A stretch of 64,000 nt of DNA from Lewinella sp. 4G2 (GTDB lineage Bacteria; Bacteroidota; Bacteroidia; Chitinophagales; Saprospiraceae), in contig NZ_LVWJ02000011.1 in the NCBI RefSeq assembly GCF_001625015.1, forward strand, positions 2,501 through 66,500. The letters run 5' to 3'. A program made the translations under genes and the position numbers. Below are positions 14,687 to 23,219 of this stretch, in pieces; the stretch's first letter is position 1, and every line of letters starts with the position of its first letter. The notes under the pieces were generated by a model that saw nothing but the letters and a program-made list of their open reading frames with translations, was not told where the DNA came from and searched no databases.

Positions 14687-17083
14687 ATGCGCTTTTTACT
14701 CTTCCTGGCCCTCCCCTTCCTCGCTGCTTTGGATGGATGCGGCGACAAAGGAGCCACCCCTGCAGCCACTGCCAGCAGCGGATCGGGCACCAACTTTACG
14801 GAAAAACCCGCCGACGACGCTATCTACCGGGACGCCTCGGAATCGACTAAATCCAGAATCGCGGACCTCATTAGTCGGATGACCGTAGAGGAAAAAGTAG
14901 CCCAGGTGACCGCCGTGTGGGCCGATAAGAAGCGGATGTATCAAAACGGTTACGACTTCAACCCGGACAGCGCCAGTGTGATCATGCCCCACGGCATAGG
15001 CCACGTAACCCGCCCGAGCGAACTTTCCGGGCCACCCGATACGGGGCGCACGGCCGTCAATGAAGTGGCCTACGTCAACGCTATTCAGAAGTGGATGGTG
15101 GAAGAAACGCGCCTGGGCATCCCCGCCCTCATGCACGAGGAAAGCCTCCACGGGCTAGCCGCACTGGACGCCACGAGCTGGGGCCAACCCATCAGCGTAG
15201 CCGCCAGCTTTAACCGGGAACTGACGCGTGAACTCTACGCCACCGCCGGGCGCCAGGCCGCCAGCCGCGGTGCCCACGTCGTCCTCACACCGGTAGTGGA
15301 CGTTGCCCGGGACCCGCGTTGGGGCCGCGTGGAAGAAACGCTCGGTGAAGACCCCTACCTCGCCGCACAAATTGGATTGCAGGCCGTACTGGGCTTCCAG
15401 GGAGACGATAAAAAGTGGGACGAAGGCGAAATCTTTGCCACCCTTAAGCACATGGCCGGCCACGGAGAACCGGAAGGTGGTACCAACATTGGCCCCGCTA
15501 ACATTTCGGAGCGGACGCTGCGCGAAGTGTTTCTCTACCCCTTCCGTTACATCGTGCGCGAAGGCAACGTGCGCAACATCATGGCCAGCTACAACGAAGT
15601 GAACGGCCTACCCAGCCACGCCAATAGCTGGATGCTGAACGACGTCCTGCGCGGCGAATGGGGCTACCAGGGCGCCGTGGTCTCCGACTACTTTGCCGTT
15701 CGCGAACTGGCCGACCGCCACGCCGTGGCCGCCGACTGGAAGGAAGCCGCCGTGCGCGCCATCTCCTCCGGGGTGGACATTGAGCTACCGGACCGCGAAG
15801 CCTTCCCCTTCCTCGTAGAAGCCGTCAACGACGGTACCCTGGACGTGGAGATCCTGAACACCGCCGTAGGCCGCATCCTCAAGCAAAAGTTTGACCGCGG
15901 GCTCTTCGAGAATCCCTACACCGACCCCGCCAAAGTGATCAATAACACCGAGGTGGATAACGCCCTTGTACGCCGCGCCGGCGCGGAGAGTATGATCCTG
16001 CTGAAAAACAACGGTGTGCTGCCACTAGATAAGGAAAGCGTTGGCCGCGTTGCGATCGTTGGGCCAAATGCGGACCGTGTTCTCCTCGGTGGATACTCCG
16101 ACATGCCCGACCACTTCGTGACCGTTAAAATGGGCCTCGAGAACGCACTCGGGGAGGGTGACGTCATCTACTCCGAAGGTGCCCGCGTGACGGAACCAGG
16201 AAGTTGGTACCGTGACCCCGTGGTGGCCATCAACGAAAGCGAAGACCGGCTCCGCATCCGCGCGGCCGTACGCGCTAGCCGTAGTGCCGACGTCATCGTC
16301 GTGGCCGTCGGCGGCAACGAACTGACCAGCCGCGAAGCTTGGGCCGAAGGCCACTGGGGTGACCGCCCCACCCTCGAGCTCGTTGGGTTGCAGAACGAAC
16401 TGATCGACGAACTGGCGAAGACCGGTAAACCCGTAATCGGGCTAGTCTTTGGTGGCCGCCCCCTCAACATCAGTAACCTGACGGAGAAAGCCGACGCCGT
16501 CTTCCAGTGCTTCTACCTCGGCCAGGAGACCGGCAATAGCGTTGCGGATGTACTCTTTGGCGACAAGGATCCTGGCGGCCGTTTGCCGATCTCCATGCCC
16601 CGCTCCGTTGGCCACATTCCGGCCTACTACAACTACAAGCCAACGGCACGCCGCGGTTACCTCTTCGATGACGTGACTGCCGCCTGGTCCTTCGGTTACG
16701 GACTGAGCTACACGACTTGGGACGTGAGCCCCCCTACCCTTTTGGCTGCTTCTGCTGCCATTGATGAAAACGTCACGGTATCCGTTACCGTTAAGAATAC
16801 CGGGGAGCGAGAAGGCTCGCAGGTGGTGCAACTGTACGTTCGGGATAAGGTGAGCCAAGTCACCCGGCCGGTAAAGGAGCTCAAAGGGTTCCAGAAAGTC
16901 TACCTCGCGCCGGGTGCCAGTGAAACGGTCACCTTTAACCTCGACCGCGAAGCCTTGGAATACCTCGGCCCGAACATGGAATGGATCACCGAGCCGGGAG
17001 AATTCGATGTCATGGTAGGTACGAGTAGCCTGGATGCAGACCTGAAAAAAGTCACGTTCACACTGACGGGGAACGCTCGGTAG
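14687..17083 (+). CDS. Glycoside hydrolase family 3 beta-glucosidase, lipoprotein
   Basis: 798 residues from ATG 14687. MRFLLFLALPFLAALDGC looks like a lipoprotein signal, though Asp at -2 is unusual. The (beta/alpha)8 domain starts with IADLISRMTVEEKVAQ. It holds KHMAGHG, and GAVVSDYFA with the likely nucleophile Asp334. The second alpha/beta domain begins near ILLKNNGVLPL, and the C-terminal fibronectin III-like domain contains VKNTGEREGSQVVQLYVRD, completing the usual BglX-like arrangement. It probably releases glucose or other sugars from beta-linked oligosaccharides in the periplasm or at the surface. The frame runs upstream to 14570 through a dispersed repeat, which is not part of the gene. 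No SusC/SusD pair adjoins, so it is not in a classical polysaccharide locus. Confidence 0.93.
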   Translation: MRFLLFLALPFLAALDGCGDKGATPAATASSGSGTNFTEKPADDAIYRDASESTKSRIADLISRMTVEEKVAQVTAVWADKKRMYQNGYDFNPDSASVIMPHGIGHVTRPSELSGPPDTGRTAVNEVAYVNAIQKWMVEETRLGIPALMHEESLHGLAALDATSWGQPISVAASFNRELTRELYATAGRQAASRGAHVVLTPVVDVARDPRWGRVEETLGEDPYLAAQIGLQAVLGFQGDDKKWDEGEIFATLKHMAGHGEPEGGTNIGPANISERTLREVFLYPFRYIVREGNVRNIMASYNEVNGLPSHANSWMLNDVLRGEWGYQGAVVSDYFAVRELADRHAVAADWKEAAVRAISSGVDIELPDREAFPFLVEAVNDGTLDVEILNTAVGRILKQKFDRGLFENPYTDPAKVINNTEVDNALVRRAGAESMILLKNNGVLPLDKESVGRVAIVGPNADRVLLGGYSDMPDHFVTVKMGLENALGEGDVIYSEGARVTEPGSWYRDPVVAINESEDRLRIRAAVRASRSADVIVVAVGGNELTSREAWAEGHWGDRPTLELVGLQNELIDELAKTGKPVIGLVFGGRPLNISNLTEKADAVFQCFYLGQETGNSVADVLFGDKDPGGRLPISMPRSVGHIPAYYNYKPTARRGYLFDDVTAAWSFGYGLSYTTWDVSPPTLLAASAAIDENVTVSVTVKNTGEREGSQVVQLYVRDKVSQVTRPVKELKGFQKVYLAPGASETVTFNLDREALEYLGPNMEWITEPGEFDVMVGTSSLDADLKKVTFTLTGNAR

Positions 17084-17104
17084 GTTGTACAAGTCAGAGT
17101 GCTG

Positions 17105-17377
17105 CTAACTTCCCAGATCGACGGACTGGTGCTGCTTCGGCGTGTCTTTACCGGCGTAGAGCCACTCCGAGAAAATGCTATCCATCATTGGCGTAACCAC
17201 GTAGGCCAGCAGTGGCACCAAAATCAAAGTTTCCACGGCGAGCTTTAGGGCCAATGGTTTTAACCCCAGCCATTTGGTGGAGTAGCTAATTACGAGGATG
17301 GTGGGGAATAGCCCTAACCACTTTACGATGAGTAGTTTCCATTTGGTTGGTGGGGTGCCTTTTGCCGGGTCAGCCAT
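17105..17377 (-). CDS. Small two-helix membrane protein
   Basis: 90 residues. A Lys-rich start (MADPAKGTPPTKWK) leads into two hydrophobic helices (about 20-37 and 43-65), with the charged C-terminus SEWLYAGKDTPKQHQ. It does not match a family I can name with confidence. It converges on the GH3 gene with a 21-base gap, and no separate terminator is evident between them. Confidence 0.65.
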   Translation of the reverse strand: MADPAKGTPPTKWKLLIVKWLGLFPTILVISYSTKWLGLKPLALKLAVETLILVPLLAYVVTPMMDSIFSEWLYAGKDTPKQHQSVDLGS

Positions 17378-17581
17378 TTTATAGTTTTAAAATAGAGCAG
17401 CTCGCGTCCGCAAAAGTTTGGGATGAAGTATCACCGTAGTATTCTCGTATAGATCTGAGAATCTTGAAGAACACTGCAAGCCAATGATTACACGACGGTT
17501 TTCCTCCAACAGCGCTTGGACGTTTCTTTTGCACTGTCGCCAGCTGACCAAGACTAGTTAGTCTATACACACGTGTTCTAA

Positions 17582-17626
17582 CTGTAAAGCGCCGACTCCC
17601 CAGTTTGGGCAGTCGGCGCTTTACAG
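17582..17626. terminator. Terminator, 16-bp perfect stem
   Basis: CTGTAAAGCGCCGACT (17582-17597) is the exact reverse complement of 17611-17626, just past the stop of the lipoprotein at 17647. The 269 bases between the two minus-strand genes hold only this. Confidence 0.85.
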
Positions 17627-17646
17627 ATTTGAAACAGTTCGGGATA

Positions 17647-18189
17647 TCACTCAACCACAATCAGCTCACCAATAAAGGCACCGGTAGCTGTTTGGCCATT
17701 GCCATAGGTTACCGCGATGGCAACGGTACGGTTGTTACCCGTAGTACTCACCGTGATGGTACCTCCTTCAATGGCACCACCCTCATCTGAGAATATATCG
17801 TCGACCGGAGTATTGACGAGAACACCTCCACCGAACTGGAATGCATCAATATCATCAATATCGTCTTCCGCGGAGTAGGTGTACACACCGTCGGTCAGCG
17901 AGGAGGTATTGTCCGATTTCATGACCAGAAAAATACCGTTAGTGGACGTACCCTCGAATTCACCGTCGACTACGGTGATGCCACCGTCCGTCAAGAAGAC
18001 GTACTTAGTGCTGTCGGGCTGATCCAGTTCGAAAAGGTTTTGGAAGTAGTATCCCTGCGTCAAATCGACGTTGGTACCATCTAGGGAGATTACGTTCTGT
18101 TCTGCCGGTCCGTCGGGACTGTCATCATCATCGCAGGCTGCGAAAGTGAAGAGGAAGGCCAGGAGGCATAGTAGGTTAAGAAATTTCAT
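17647..18189 (-). CDS. Lipoprotein of unknown function
   Basis: 180 residues. MKFLNLLCLLAFLFTFAAC is a textbook lipoprotein signal with Cys at 19, followed by the acidic stretch DDDDSPDGPAEQ; Asp next to Cys is common in lipoproteins of this phylum. The rest is a beta-rich acidic domain of about 150 residues (GYYFQNLFELD...TVAIAVTYGNGQTATGAF). I do not recognise a family. It is flanked by terminators and probably monocistronic. Confidence 0.75.
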   Translation of the reverse strand: MKFLNLLCLLAFLFTFAACDDDDSPDGPAEQNVISLDGTNVDLTQGYYFQNLFELDQPDSTKYVFLTDGGITVVDGEFEGTSTNGIFLVMKSDNTSSLTDGVYTYSAEDDIDDIDAFQFGGGVLVNTPVDDIFSDEGGAIEGGTITVSTTGNNRTVAIAVTYGNGQTATGAFIGELIVVE

Positions 18190-18331
18190 AAGAATAGGGT
18201 GTCTCGGGGTGTGAATTGCTTAGAGTTACTTGGCAACCCAACGTAAATGAAGAAGGTGTAACCGCTGGCTTGACGTTCACAAAGGTCAGTGTGTGAGTAG
18301 TGATCCAACCTTTCTCTCCAGGTACCGGAAA

Positions 18332-18366
18332 TAAAATACCCCAGCTGAATTGATCAACTGGGGTAT
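18332..18366 (-). terminator. Terminator of ahcY
   Basis: ATACCCCAG (18336-18344) pairs with CTGGGGTAT (18358-18366); on the minus strand the stem ends in TTTTAT. Confidence 0.75.
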
Positions 18367-18389
18367 CTTATTAAGTATCGGGCGAAACG

Positions 18390-19703
18390 CTAGTACCGGT
18401 AGTGCTCCGGCTTGTAAGGACCCTCAACTGGTACGTCGATGTATTCGGCCTGCGCGCTGCTCAGTTCTTCGAGCTCCACACCAATTTTAGCGAGGTGAAG
18501 GCGGGCAACCTTTTCGTCGAGGTGCTTAGGCAGCATGTATACTTTGTTCTCGTACTTATCGCTGTTCTCCCACAGCTCCAACTGTGCAAGCACCTGGTTG
18601 GTGAAGGAGTTAGACATTACGAAAGAGGGGTGTCCCGTACCACAACCGAGGTTGACGAGGCGGCCTTCCGCCAGAATGATCACATCCTTACCATCCACGT
18701 TGTAGAGGTCGACTTGCGCTTTGATCTCGTCCTTCGTGTGGCCGTAGTTTTCGTTCAACCATGCCATGTCGATCTCATTGTCGAAGTGGCCGATGTTACA
18801 AACGATGACCTTATCGTTCATCGCACGGAAGTGCTGTTCGGTGAGGATGTTGAAGTTACCCGTAGCGGTCACGATGATGTCGGCGCGGTGAATGGCGTTC
18901 ATCATTTTCTTCACTTCGAATCCGTCCATCGCGGCCTGGAGCGCACAGATGGGGTCGGCCTCGGTGACGATCACGCGAGCACCGGCTCCCCGTAGGGAAG
19001 CGGCGGTACCCTTACCAACGTCGCCGTAGCCGGCAACAATGGCGACCTTACCGGCCATCATGACGTCAGTAGCGCGACGGATCGCATCAACTGCGGACTC
19101 CTGACAACCGTACTTGTTGTCGAATTTCGACTTGGTGACGGAGTCGTTTACGTTGATGGCGGGCATTACGAGGGTACCCTTTTTCATCCGCTCGTAGAGG
19201 CGGTGCACACCAGTGGTGGTTTCTTCGGAAAGGCCCTTGATGGCGCCGGCTAGTTCGGGGTAATCGTCGAATACCATGTTGGTGAGGTCACCACCATCGT
19301 CGAGAATCATGTTCAGCGGCTCACCGCCGGGGAAGGCGCGCAAGGTTTGCTCGATACACCAATTAAATTCCTCTTCGTTCATACCCTTCCAGGCAAAAAC
19401 GGGCACACCCGCAGCGGCGATCGCGGCGGCGGCGTGGTCCTGCGTAGAGAAAATGTTACAGCTGGACCAGGTAACGTCGGCGCCCAGTTCAACGAGGGTT
19501 TCGATGAGTACGGCGGTCTGGATGGTCATGTGGAGACAACCAGCAATGCGGGCACCCTTCAGTGGCTTAGATGCGCCGAATTCTTCGCGCAATGCCATCA
19601 ATCCGGGCATTTCTGCTTCGGCGAGGCGGATTTCCTTGCGGCCCCAGGCGGCAAGGTTGATGTCTTTTACTTTGTAGTTCGTGGCGGTCGCGGCTGCGGA
19701 CAT
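18390..19703 (-). CDS. ahcY: Adenosylhomocysteinase
   Basis: 437 residues; reversible NAD-dependent hydrolysis of S-adenosylhomocysteine to adenosine and homocysteine, which relieves product inhibition of methyltransferases. Landmarks are [32 protein letters not shown], the NAD-binding [20 protein letters not shown] (about 220), [11 protein letters not shown], and the C-terminal [13 protein letters not shown] that reaches into the neighbouring subunit. Length is normal for bacteria. A perfect -7 element lies 23 bases upstream of the ATG. No methionine-cycle partner gene adjoins. Confidence 0.97.
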   Translation of the reverse strand: MSAAATATNYKVKDINLAAWGRKEIRLAEAEMPGLMALREEFGASKPLKGARIAGCLHMTIQTAVLIETLVELGADVTWSSCNIFSTQDHAAAAIAAAGVPVFAWKGMNEEEFNWCIEQTLRAFPGGEPLNMILDDGGDLTNMVFDDYPELAGAIKGLSEETTTGVHRLYERMKKGTLVMPAINVNDSVTKSKFDNKYGCQESAVDAIRRATDVMMAGKVAIVAGYGDVGKGTAASLRGAGARVIVTEADPICALQAAMDGFEVKKMMNAIHRADIIVTATGNFNILTEQHFRAMNDKVIVCNIGHFDNEIDMAWLNENYGHTKDEIKAQVDLYNVDGKDVIILAEGRLVNLGCGTGHPSFVMSNSFTNQVLAQLELWENSDKYENKVYMLPKHLDEKVARLHLAKIGVELEELSSAQAEYIDVPVEGPYKPEHYRY

Positions 19704-19726
19704 AGCTTACTTGTTTTAGTAGGCCG

Positions 19727-19734
19727 CAAAGGTA
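19727..19734 (-). promoter_or_regulatory. -7 element TACCTTTG of ahcY
   Basis: Perfect TAnnTTTG on the minus strand, 23 bases before the ahcY ATG. No convincing -33 box. Confidence 0.55.
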
Positions 19735-19832
19735 CGGAATCCTTACGGCACACGGATTGTTACCGAGCCCAGCGAAAAGATTTTCACTGAGTGCTGTTAT
19801 GATGGTTAAAATGATTCCTATCGCATCCGCAA

Positions 19833-20717
19833 CTACAGAAGTGGCGCCAGTACATCGTACGATTGCTGAGTAAGGCGGGTGTAGAATTCCTCCGTAAAGG
19901 CAGAGCTCCCGTGGTCTTCCAAAAATTTCTTTTGCTCGGGCGAGAGACCGACGGGGTTCTCGTCGATACTACCGGGGTAAGGGTTGGCGGGCGTTCGATC
20001 CAGTGGCGGGCAAAACTCTACGGAAACTGCACCGTCGTAGCCGATGTCCTTTAGCACGGCAATGATTTTGGACCAGTCCAGCGCGCCCATCCCCGGGGCC
20101 ATGCGGTTGTTATCCGCGACGTGGAAGCCGTGGAGTCGGTCGGCGGAATCCCGGAGGGCTTGCTCCCAGTCCGCTTCTTCCAGGTTCATATGGTAGATAT
20201 CCAGGCAAACCCCGCAATTGGGCCCAGTCGCTTCAGCGAGGGCGTAGGCCTGCGCGGCGCGGTTCACGAAGTACGTTTCGAAACGGTTGATGGGTTCAAT
20301 GCCCAGCAGTACGCCTGCCTTTTCTGCGTGTTCGTACAGTTCCTGCATCCCGGCGACCGCCCACTTCCACTCTTGTTCCGGGGTGCTATCGGGTACGATC
20401 TTACCAACGGTTCCCGGTACCACGCTGAGCATATGGCCATCCAGTTCTTTGACCATATCGACCAGGCTCTTGAGGTAGACTAGGGTATTGGCCCGTTCTT
20501 CTGCCTTTCCGGACATCAGGTTCAGGCCATCTTCCATTAGAGTGACGCTACCCCAGCACTTGAGCCCGTAGGATTTTAATTGTTGGCGAATGACGGCCGT
20601 ATCGTACAGCTGCGGTGCCCCCTGAATTTCAATGGAGTCGTAGCCAATTCGGCTGATTCTTTGCAGGGTAGTTTCGATGGGCTCGGCGCGCATCCAGTTG
20701 TGGATGGATAGGTGCAT
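19833..20717 (-). CDS. TIM-barrel sugar-phosphate isomerase/epimerase-like protein
   Basis: 294 residues from ATG 20717 (MHLSIHNWMRAEPIE). The frame also has a GTG at 20747, giving ten more residues; I prefer the ATG. It belongs to the xylose-isomerase-like TIM-barrel superfamily: GYDSIEIQG, a metal-binding Glu in GIEPINRFETYFV, Asp in GVCLDIYHMNLEE, His in HGFHVADNNR and the last Glu in VSVEFCPP follow the pattern of tagatose/psicose 3-epimerase and hydroxypyruvate isomerase. The substrate cannot be told. No sugar-catabolic genes adjoin. Confidence 0.85.
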   Translation of the reverse strand: MHLSIHNWMRAEPIETTLQRISRIGYDSIEIQGAPQLYDTAVIRQQLKSYGLKCWGSVTLMEDGLNLMSGKAEERANTLVYLKSLVDMVKELDGHMLSVVPGTVGKIVPDSTPEQEWKWAVAGMQELYEHAEKAGVLLGIEPINRFETYFVNRAAQAYALAEATGPNCGVCLDIYHMNLEEADWEQALRDSADRLHGFHVADNNRMAPGMGALDWSKIIAVLKDIGYDGAVSVEFCPPLDRTPANPYPGSIDENPVGLSPEQKKFLEDHGSSAFTEEFYTRLTQQSYDVLAPLL

Positions 20718-20823
20718 TTCGGGGAGATTTACGGCTAAAATAGGCACTGTTTTGCCACCTTAGGTTCCTTTCTCGTGTATGCCGGTACTTACCCATCAGG
20801 CGCGGCCCCCTTCCAATTTCATT

Positions 20824-20840
20824 GCACCTGCGTCAGCGCC
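20824..20840 (-). repeat. Dispersed 17-bp repeat, T variant
   Basis: GCACCTGCGTCAGCGCC, one base from the consensus. It forms an inverted pair with 20866-20882 around a 25-base loop. The identical 17-mer occurs in two signal-peptide coding regions (42950 and 47681). Confidence 0.85.
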
Positions 20841-20865
20841 AGCTTCTTATTTCATCCATTTTTTA

Positions 20866-20882
20866 GGCGCTGCCGCAGGTGC
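20866..20882 (+). repeat. Dispersed 17-bp repeat, exact copy
   Basis: GGCGCTGCCGCAGGTGC, right arm of the pair with 20824-20840, in the 336-base gap before tRNA-Ser. That gap otherwise holds only the tRNA promoter. Confidence 0.9.
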
Positions 20883-20947
20883 CAACATTAGGACCGAGTA
20901 AAGGGGACCGAACCTCCAAAAAAAGAGAATAAAATCCTGACGGATGC

Positions 20948-20978
20948 TTTGTGGAATAATTAACCATCCGTAGATTTG
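20948..20978 (+). promoter_or_regulatory. Full Bacteroidota promoter for tRNA-Ser
   Basis: TTTG (20948-20951), a 19-bp spacer, then TAGATTTG (20971-20978). Both boxes match the consensus. Transcription would start near 20983, about 70 bases before the tRNA. Confidence 0.8.
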
Positions 20979-21053
20979 CAGCCGCTTAGGAAAGGAGCCG
21001 TAAACGATGCGCAACTTTTCGACGGTGCGAAAGCATTTGACGAGCGAAAACCC

Positions 21054-21144
21054 GGAGACGTGGGTGAGTGGCTGAAACCACCGGTTTGCTAAATCGACGT
21101 ACCTTTAAGGGGTACCGCGGGTTCGAATCCCGCCGTCTCCGCCA
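21054..21144 (+). tRNA. tRNA-Ser(GCT)
   Basis: 91 bases including an encoded CCA. Acceptor GGAGACG pairs with CGTCTCC. The anticodon loop TTGCTAA has GCT, reading AGC/AGU. A long variable arm (GTACCTTTAAGGGGTAC) is as expected for serine, and the T arm is GCGGGTTCGAATCCCGC. Confidence 0.95.
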
Positions 21145-21170
21145 CTAAAAAGGTGGTGACTGTAGGATGT

Positions 21171-21239
21171 GCCTTTAAGGGGTGGGGTACCGCGGGTTCG
21201 ACTCGCAGAGCAGCGAAGCTCATCCCGCCGTCTCCGCCA
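21171..21239 (+). pseudogene. Broken duplicate of the tRNA-Ser 3' half
   Basis: Starting 26 bases past the real tRNA, the sequence repeats its variable arm, T arm and acceptor end including CCA (CCTTTAAGGGG, GGTACCGCGGGTTCGA, CCCGCCGTCTCCGCCA). There are about five extra bases in the variable arm and about 20 bases inserted in the T loop. No 5' half is present, so it cannot be a functional tRNA. It could be an attachment-site scar from an integrative element or a failed tandem duplication. Confidence 0.8.
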
Positions 21240-21272
21240 AGTAAAGATTTGACTGATCTTCAATTCAGTCAC

Positions 21273-21347
21273 CGGGGTATAGCGCAGTCCGGTTAGCGTG
21301 CCTGCTTTGGGAGCAGGAGGCCCCAGGTTCGAATCCTGGTACCCCGA
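21273..21347 (+). tRNA. tRNA-Pro(TGG)
   Basis: 75 bases, CCA not encoded. Acceptor CGGGGTA pairs with TACCCCG; the D arm is GCGCAGTCCGGTTAGCGT; anticodon stem CTGCT/AGCAG encloses TTTGGGA with TGG; the T arm is CCAGGTTCGAATCCTGG. Probably co-transcribed with tRNA-Ser. Its 3' end is copied three more times downstream. Confidence 0.95.
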
Positions 21348-21752
21348 CTTAGAATAAGCCTTTACTACTTCGGTAGTAAAGGCTTTTCTACTTATAACGC
21401 CACAGTTTCGAGCACGTAGCACGCGACTTTGGAGCCATCCTGGCACCCCGACCTAGAATAAGCCTTTACTACTTCGGTAGTGAAGGCTTTTCTACTTTTA
21501 ACGCCACAGTTTCGAGCACGTAGCACGCGACTTTGGAGCCATCCTGGTACCCCGACCTAGGATAAGCCTTTACTACTTCGGTAGTGAAGGCTTTTCTACT
21601 TTTAACGCCACAGCTTCGAGCGCGTAGCACGCGACTTTGGAGCCATCCTGGTACCCCGACCTAGAATAAGCCTTTACTACTCCGGTAGTGAAGGCTTTTC
21701 TACTTTTAACGCCACAGCTTCGAGCGCATAGCACGCGACTTTGGGGCCATCC
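21342..21752 (+). repeat. Four tandem 104-bp units carrying the tRNA-Pro 3' end and a UUCG terminator
   Basis: The marker CCCCGAC recurs at 21342, 21446, 21550 and 21654, exactly 104 bp apart. Each unit contains a 13-bp stem closed by TTCG (TCCG in the fourth) with a T-run, then GAGCRCGTAGCACGCGAC. It ends with ATCCTGGTACCCCGAC (TGGCACC at the second), which duplicates the last 16 or so bases of tRNA-Pro. The fourth unit stops at CCATCC. Units differ at only a few positions, mostly G-U-tolerated stem changes. Confidence 0.9.
21356..21387 (+). terminator. Terminator of the tRNA-Ser/tRNA-Pro transcript
   Basis: AAGCCTTTACTAC, loop TTCG, GTAGTAAAGGCTT, then TT: a perfect 13-bp stem with a stable C(UUCG)G loop, nine bases after tRNA-Pro. 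Repeated in the next three 104-bp units. Confidence 0.9.
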
Positions 21753-21772
21753 AAAAGTTCAATTCGCAACAA

Positions 21773-23209
21773 CTATAGTTCCGACCACCTAAACAAACGC
21801 AACTCGCCAAGGTGCATGAATGATTTTGCGAAATTCTGTCCTTGAACACTTTTAAAGTAGTTGGCCCGATCGTTGCGGAACTCCGGCGGGACCTGGGACG
21901 CGTCACATGGGATGAAGCCATTTGCCGACACCCAGTTGTTCAACAGGACCCTGCCCTGTGACCACGTTACGTTATGGAGAACTAACTCTTCCAGGGTGGG
22001 CCAAGAATCGCTTAAAATTAGCTTGTGGCCAGCTTGCGTTGCGTACAAAGTATAATCGAGCGCTTCTCCTGAATAATCCTCGGCGACAGTGGAGAATGTA
22101 ATGCTATCAGTCCAGGAAAGGTGTTCGTTGAAGTAGGAATTCAGGCTTTTATTGCTCTTGAAAACTGGTACTGGCGACACAAAGGCATCGAAAACCCAGC
22201 CGCGGCCCAAATCAGAACCAATGGTTACCCAACTTCCCGGGTAGCCTGCTACCGTATCTGGCCTCGACGGCAGTGAGTTCGTTAGGCCGAGCGGATCTCC
22301 GTAAGCCAAAACGGCCAATTGGGTGGAGTCAGTGCTCGGTGCGGAGAAAATGGGAAGCCCCTCCGGTTTGTTTGCAAACCAGTAAGGGTGTAGTTGGGTC
22401 GGATCATACCATTCATCGAACGCATCTACTAGTGCCTGATGAAGGATGGTATTATGGTCCTCTTGTGGTAAATGAAGCCAGCTGGATTTCGTGCGCTGGC
22501 CGAGCAAGCGTGCCAATCTTTTAGGTCCATCTACCATTACTGGATATTCCGTGCCCGCGGAGAAGAAGACCCTATTTGGATAAGCGGGCATTTCTTCAAC
22601 CAGCCGGTCCATAGTTTGATACAGGTATTCGTTATCGTACCACAACGACGGGCTGACAATAACAAAATCGGCGAAGCCATGCCCTGGGTGCTTGAGTAAT
22701 ACTTCCGTGGCCAGTAAACCTCCCAGTGATTGACCAATTAGGGTACGGTGCCCATTGGGCCTAAATTTAGCATCGATAAAAATCGGTAACTCCTCCGTTA
22801 AAAATTTGATAAAAAGTGCTGAGCCGCCAAGCCTAGGCATATAGGCCGTATCCCGCGGGTCGGAACTGGGGTAAGTAAAATCTCTCTGCCGGTCCACATT
22901 TGCGATACCCACCAGAATGGCGGGTGGCATCATACCGTGGTCGATTTGGTAGCGTATTAACCCCGCAACGTGGAAAAAATCTTCACTGACTGCCCCATCA
23001 AGTAAATACAAAACGGGATATTTTTTATCCGTTGAGTCAACGTATTCTGCTGGCAATAGCACGTTTAGCGTTCGTTCTTCCCCTAGCACCTCTGACTGGT
23101 ACTGATAAGATTGCCCGAAGTTTAAAGGCGCTTGGCCCGTCAATGAAACCATGGGCAGCAATGAAACAAGCATCACTTGGAGGCGAATTAGGTGGTTCTT
23201 CAAGAGCAT
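21773..23209 (-). CDS. Esterase (IroE/EstD-like alpha/beta hydrolase) with SH3-like C-terminal part
   Basis: 478 residues from ATG 23209, ten bases after the prfB stop. A signal peptide (to about LTGQA) leads into an esterase domain: RTLNVLLPAEY, KYPVLYLLDGA, the nucleophile elbow GQSLGGLLA, and DHNTILHQA with the likely His. This is the putative esterase (PF00756-like) type also seen in siderophore and feruloyl esterases. After about residue 270 comes an extra region of some 200 residues; LAVLAYGDPLG...GSWVTIGSDLGRGWVFDAFVSP looks like a bacterial SH3-like fold, and the end is unclassified. The fusion is unusual. Substrate unknown. Confidence 0.82.
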   Translation of the reverse strand: MLLKNHLIRLQVMLVSLLPMVSLTGQAPLNFGQSYQYQSEVLGEERTLNVLLPAEYVDSTDKKYPVLYLLDGAVSEDFFHVAGLIRYQIDHGMMPPAILVGIANVDRQRDFTYPSSDPRDTAYMPRLGGSALFIKFLTEELPIFIDAKFRPNGHRTLIGQSLGGLLATEVLLKHPGHGFADFVIVSPSLWYDNEYLYQTMDRLVEEMPAYPNRVFFSAGTEYPVMVDGPKRLARLLGQRTKSSWLHLPQEDHNTILHQALVDAFDEWYDPTQLHPYWFANKPEGLPIFSAPSTDSTQLAVLAYGDPLGLTNSLPSRPDTVAGYPGSWVTIGSDLGRGWVFDAFVSPVPVFKSNKSLNSYFNEHLSWTDSITFSTVAEDYSGEALDYTLYATQAGHKLILSDSWPTLEELVLHNVTWSQGRVLLNNWVSANGFIPCDASQVPPEFRNDRANYFKSVQGQNFAKSFMHLGELRLFRWSEL

Positions 23210-23219
23210 AGTACCCAAT

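Noticed and set aside
17379-17660. 93-codon minus-strand frame
   Set aside because: It runs through a perfect 16-bp terminator stem and lacks protein-like features.
19704-19832. SAH riboswitch upstream of ahcY
   Set aside because: The transcribed leader from the -7 element is only about 20 bases, too short for any known riboswitch.
21171-21239. A second functional tRNA-Ser
   Set aside because: No 5' half, and the T loop is interrupted, so it cannot fold as a tRNA.
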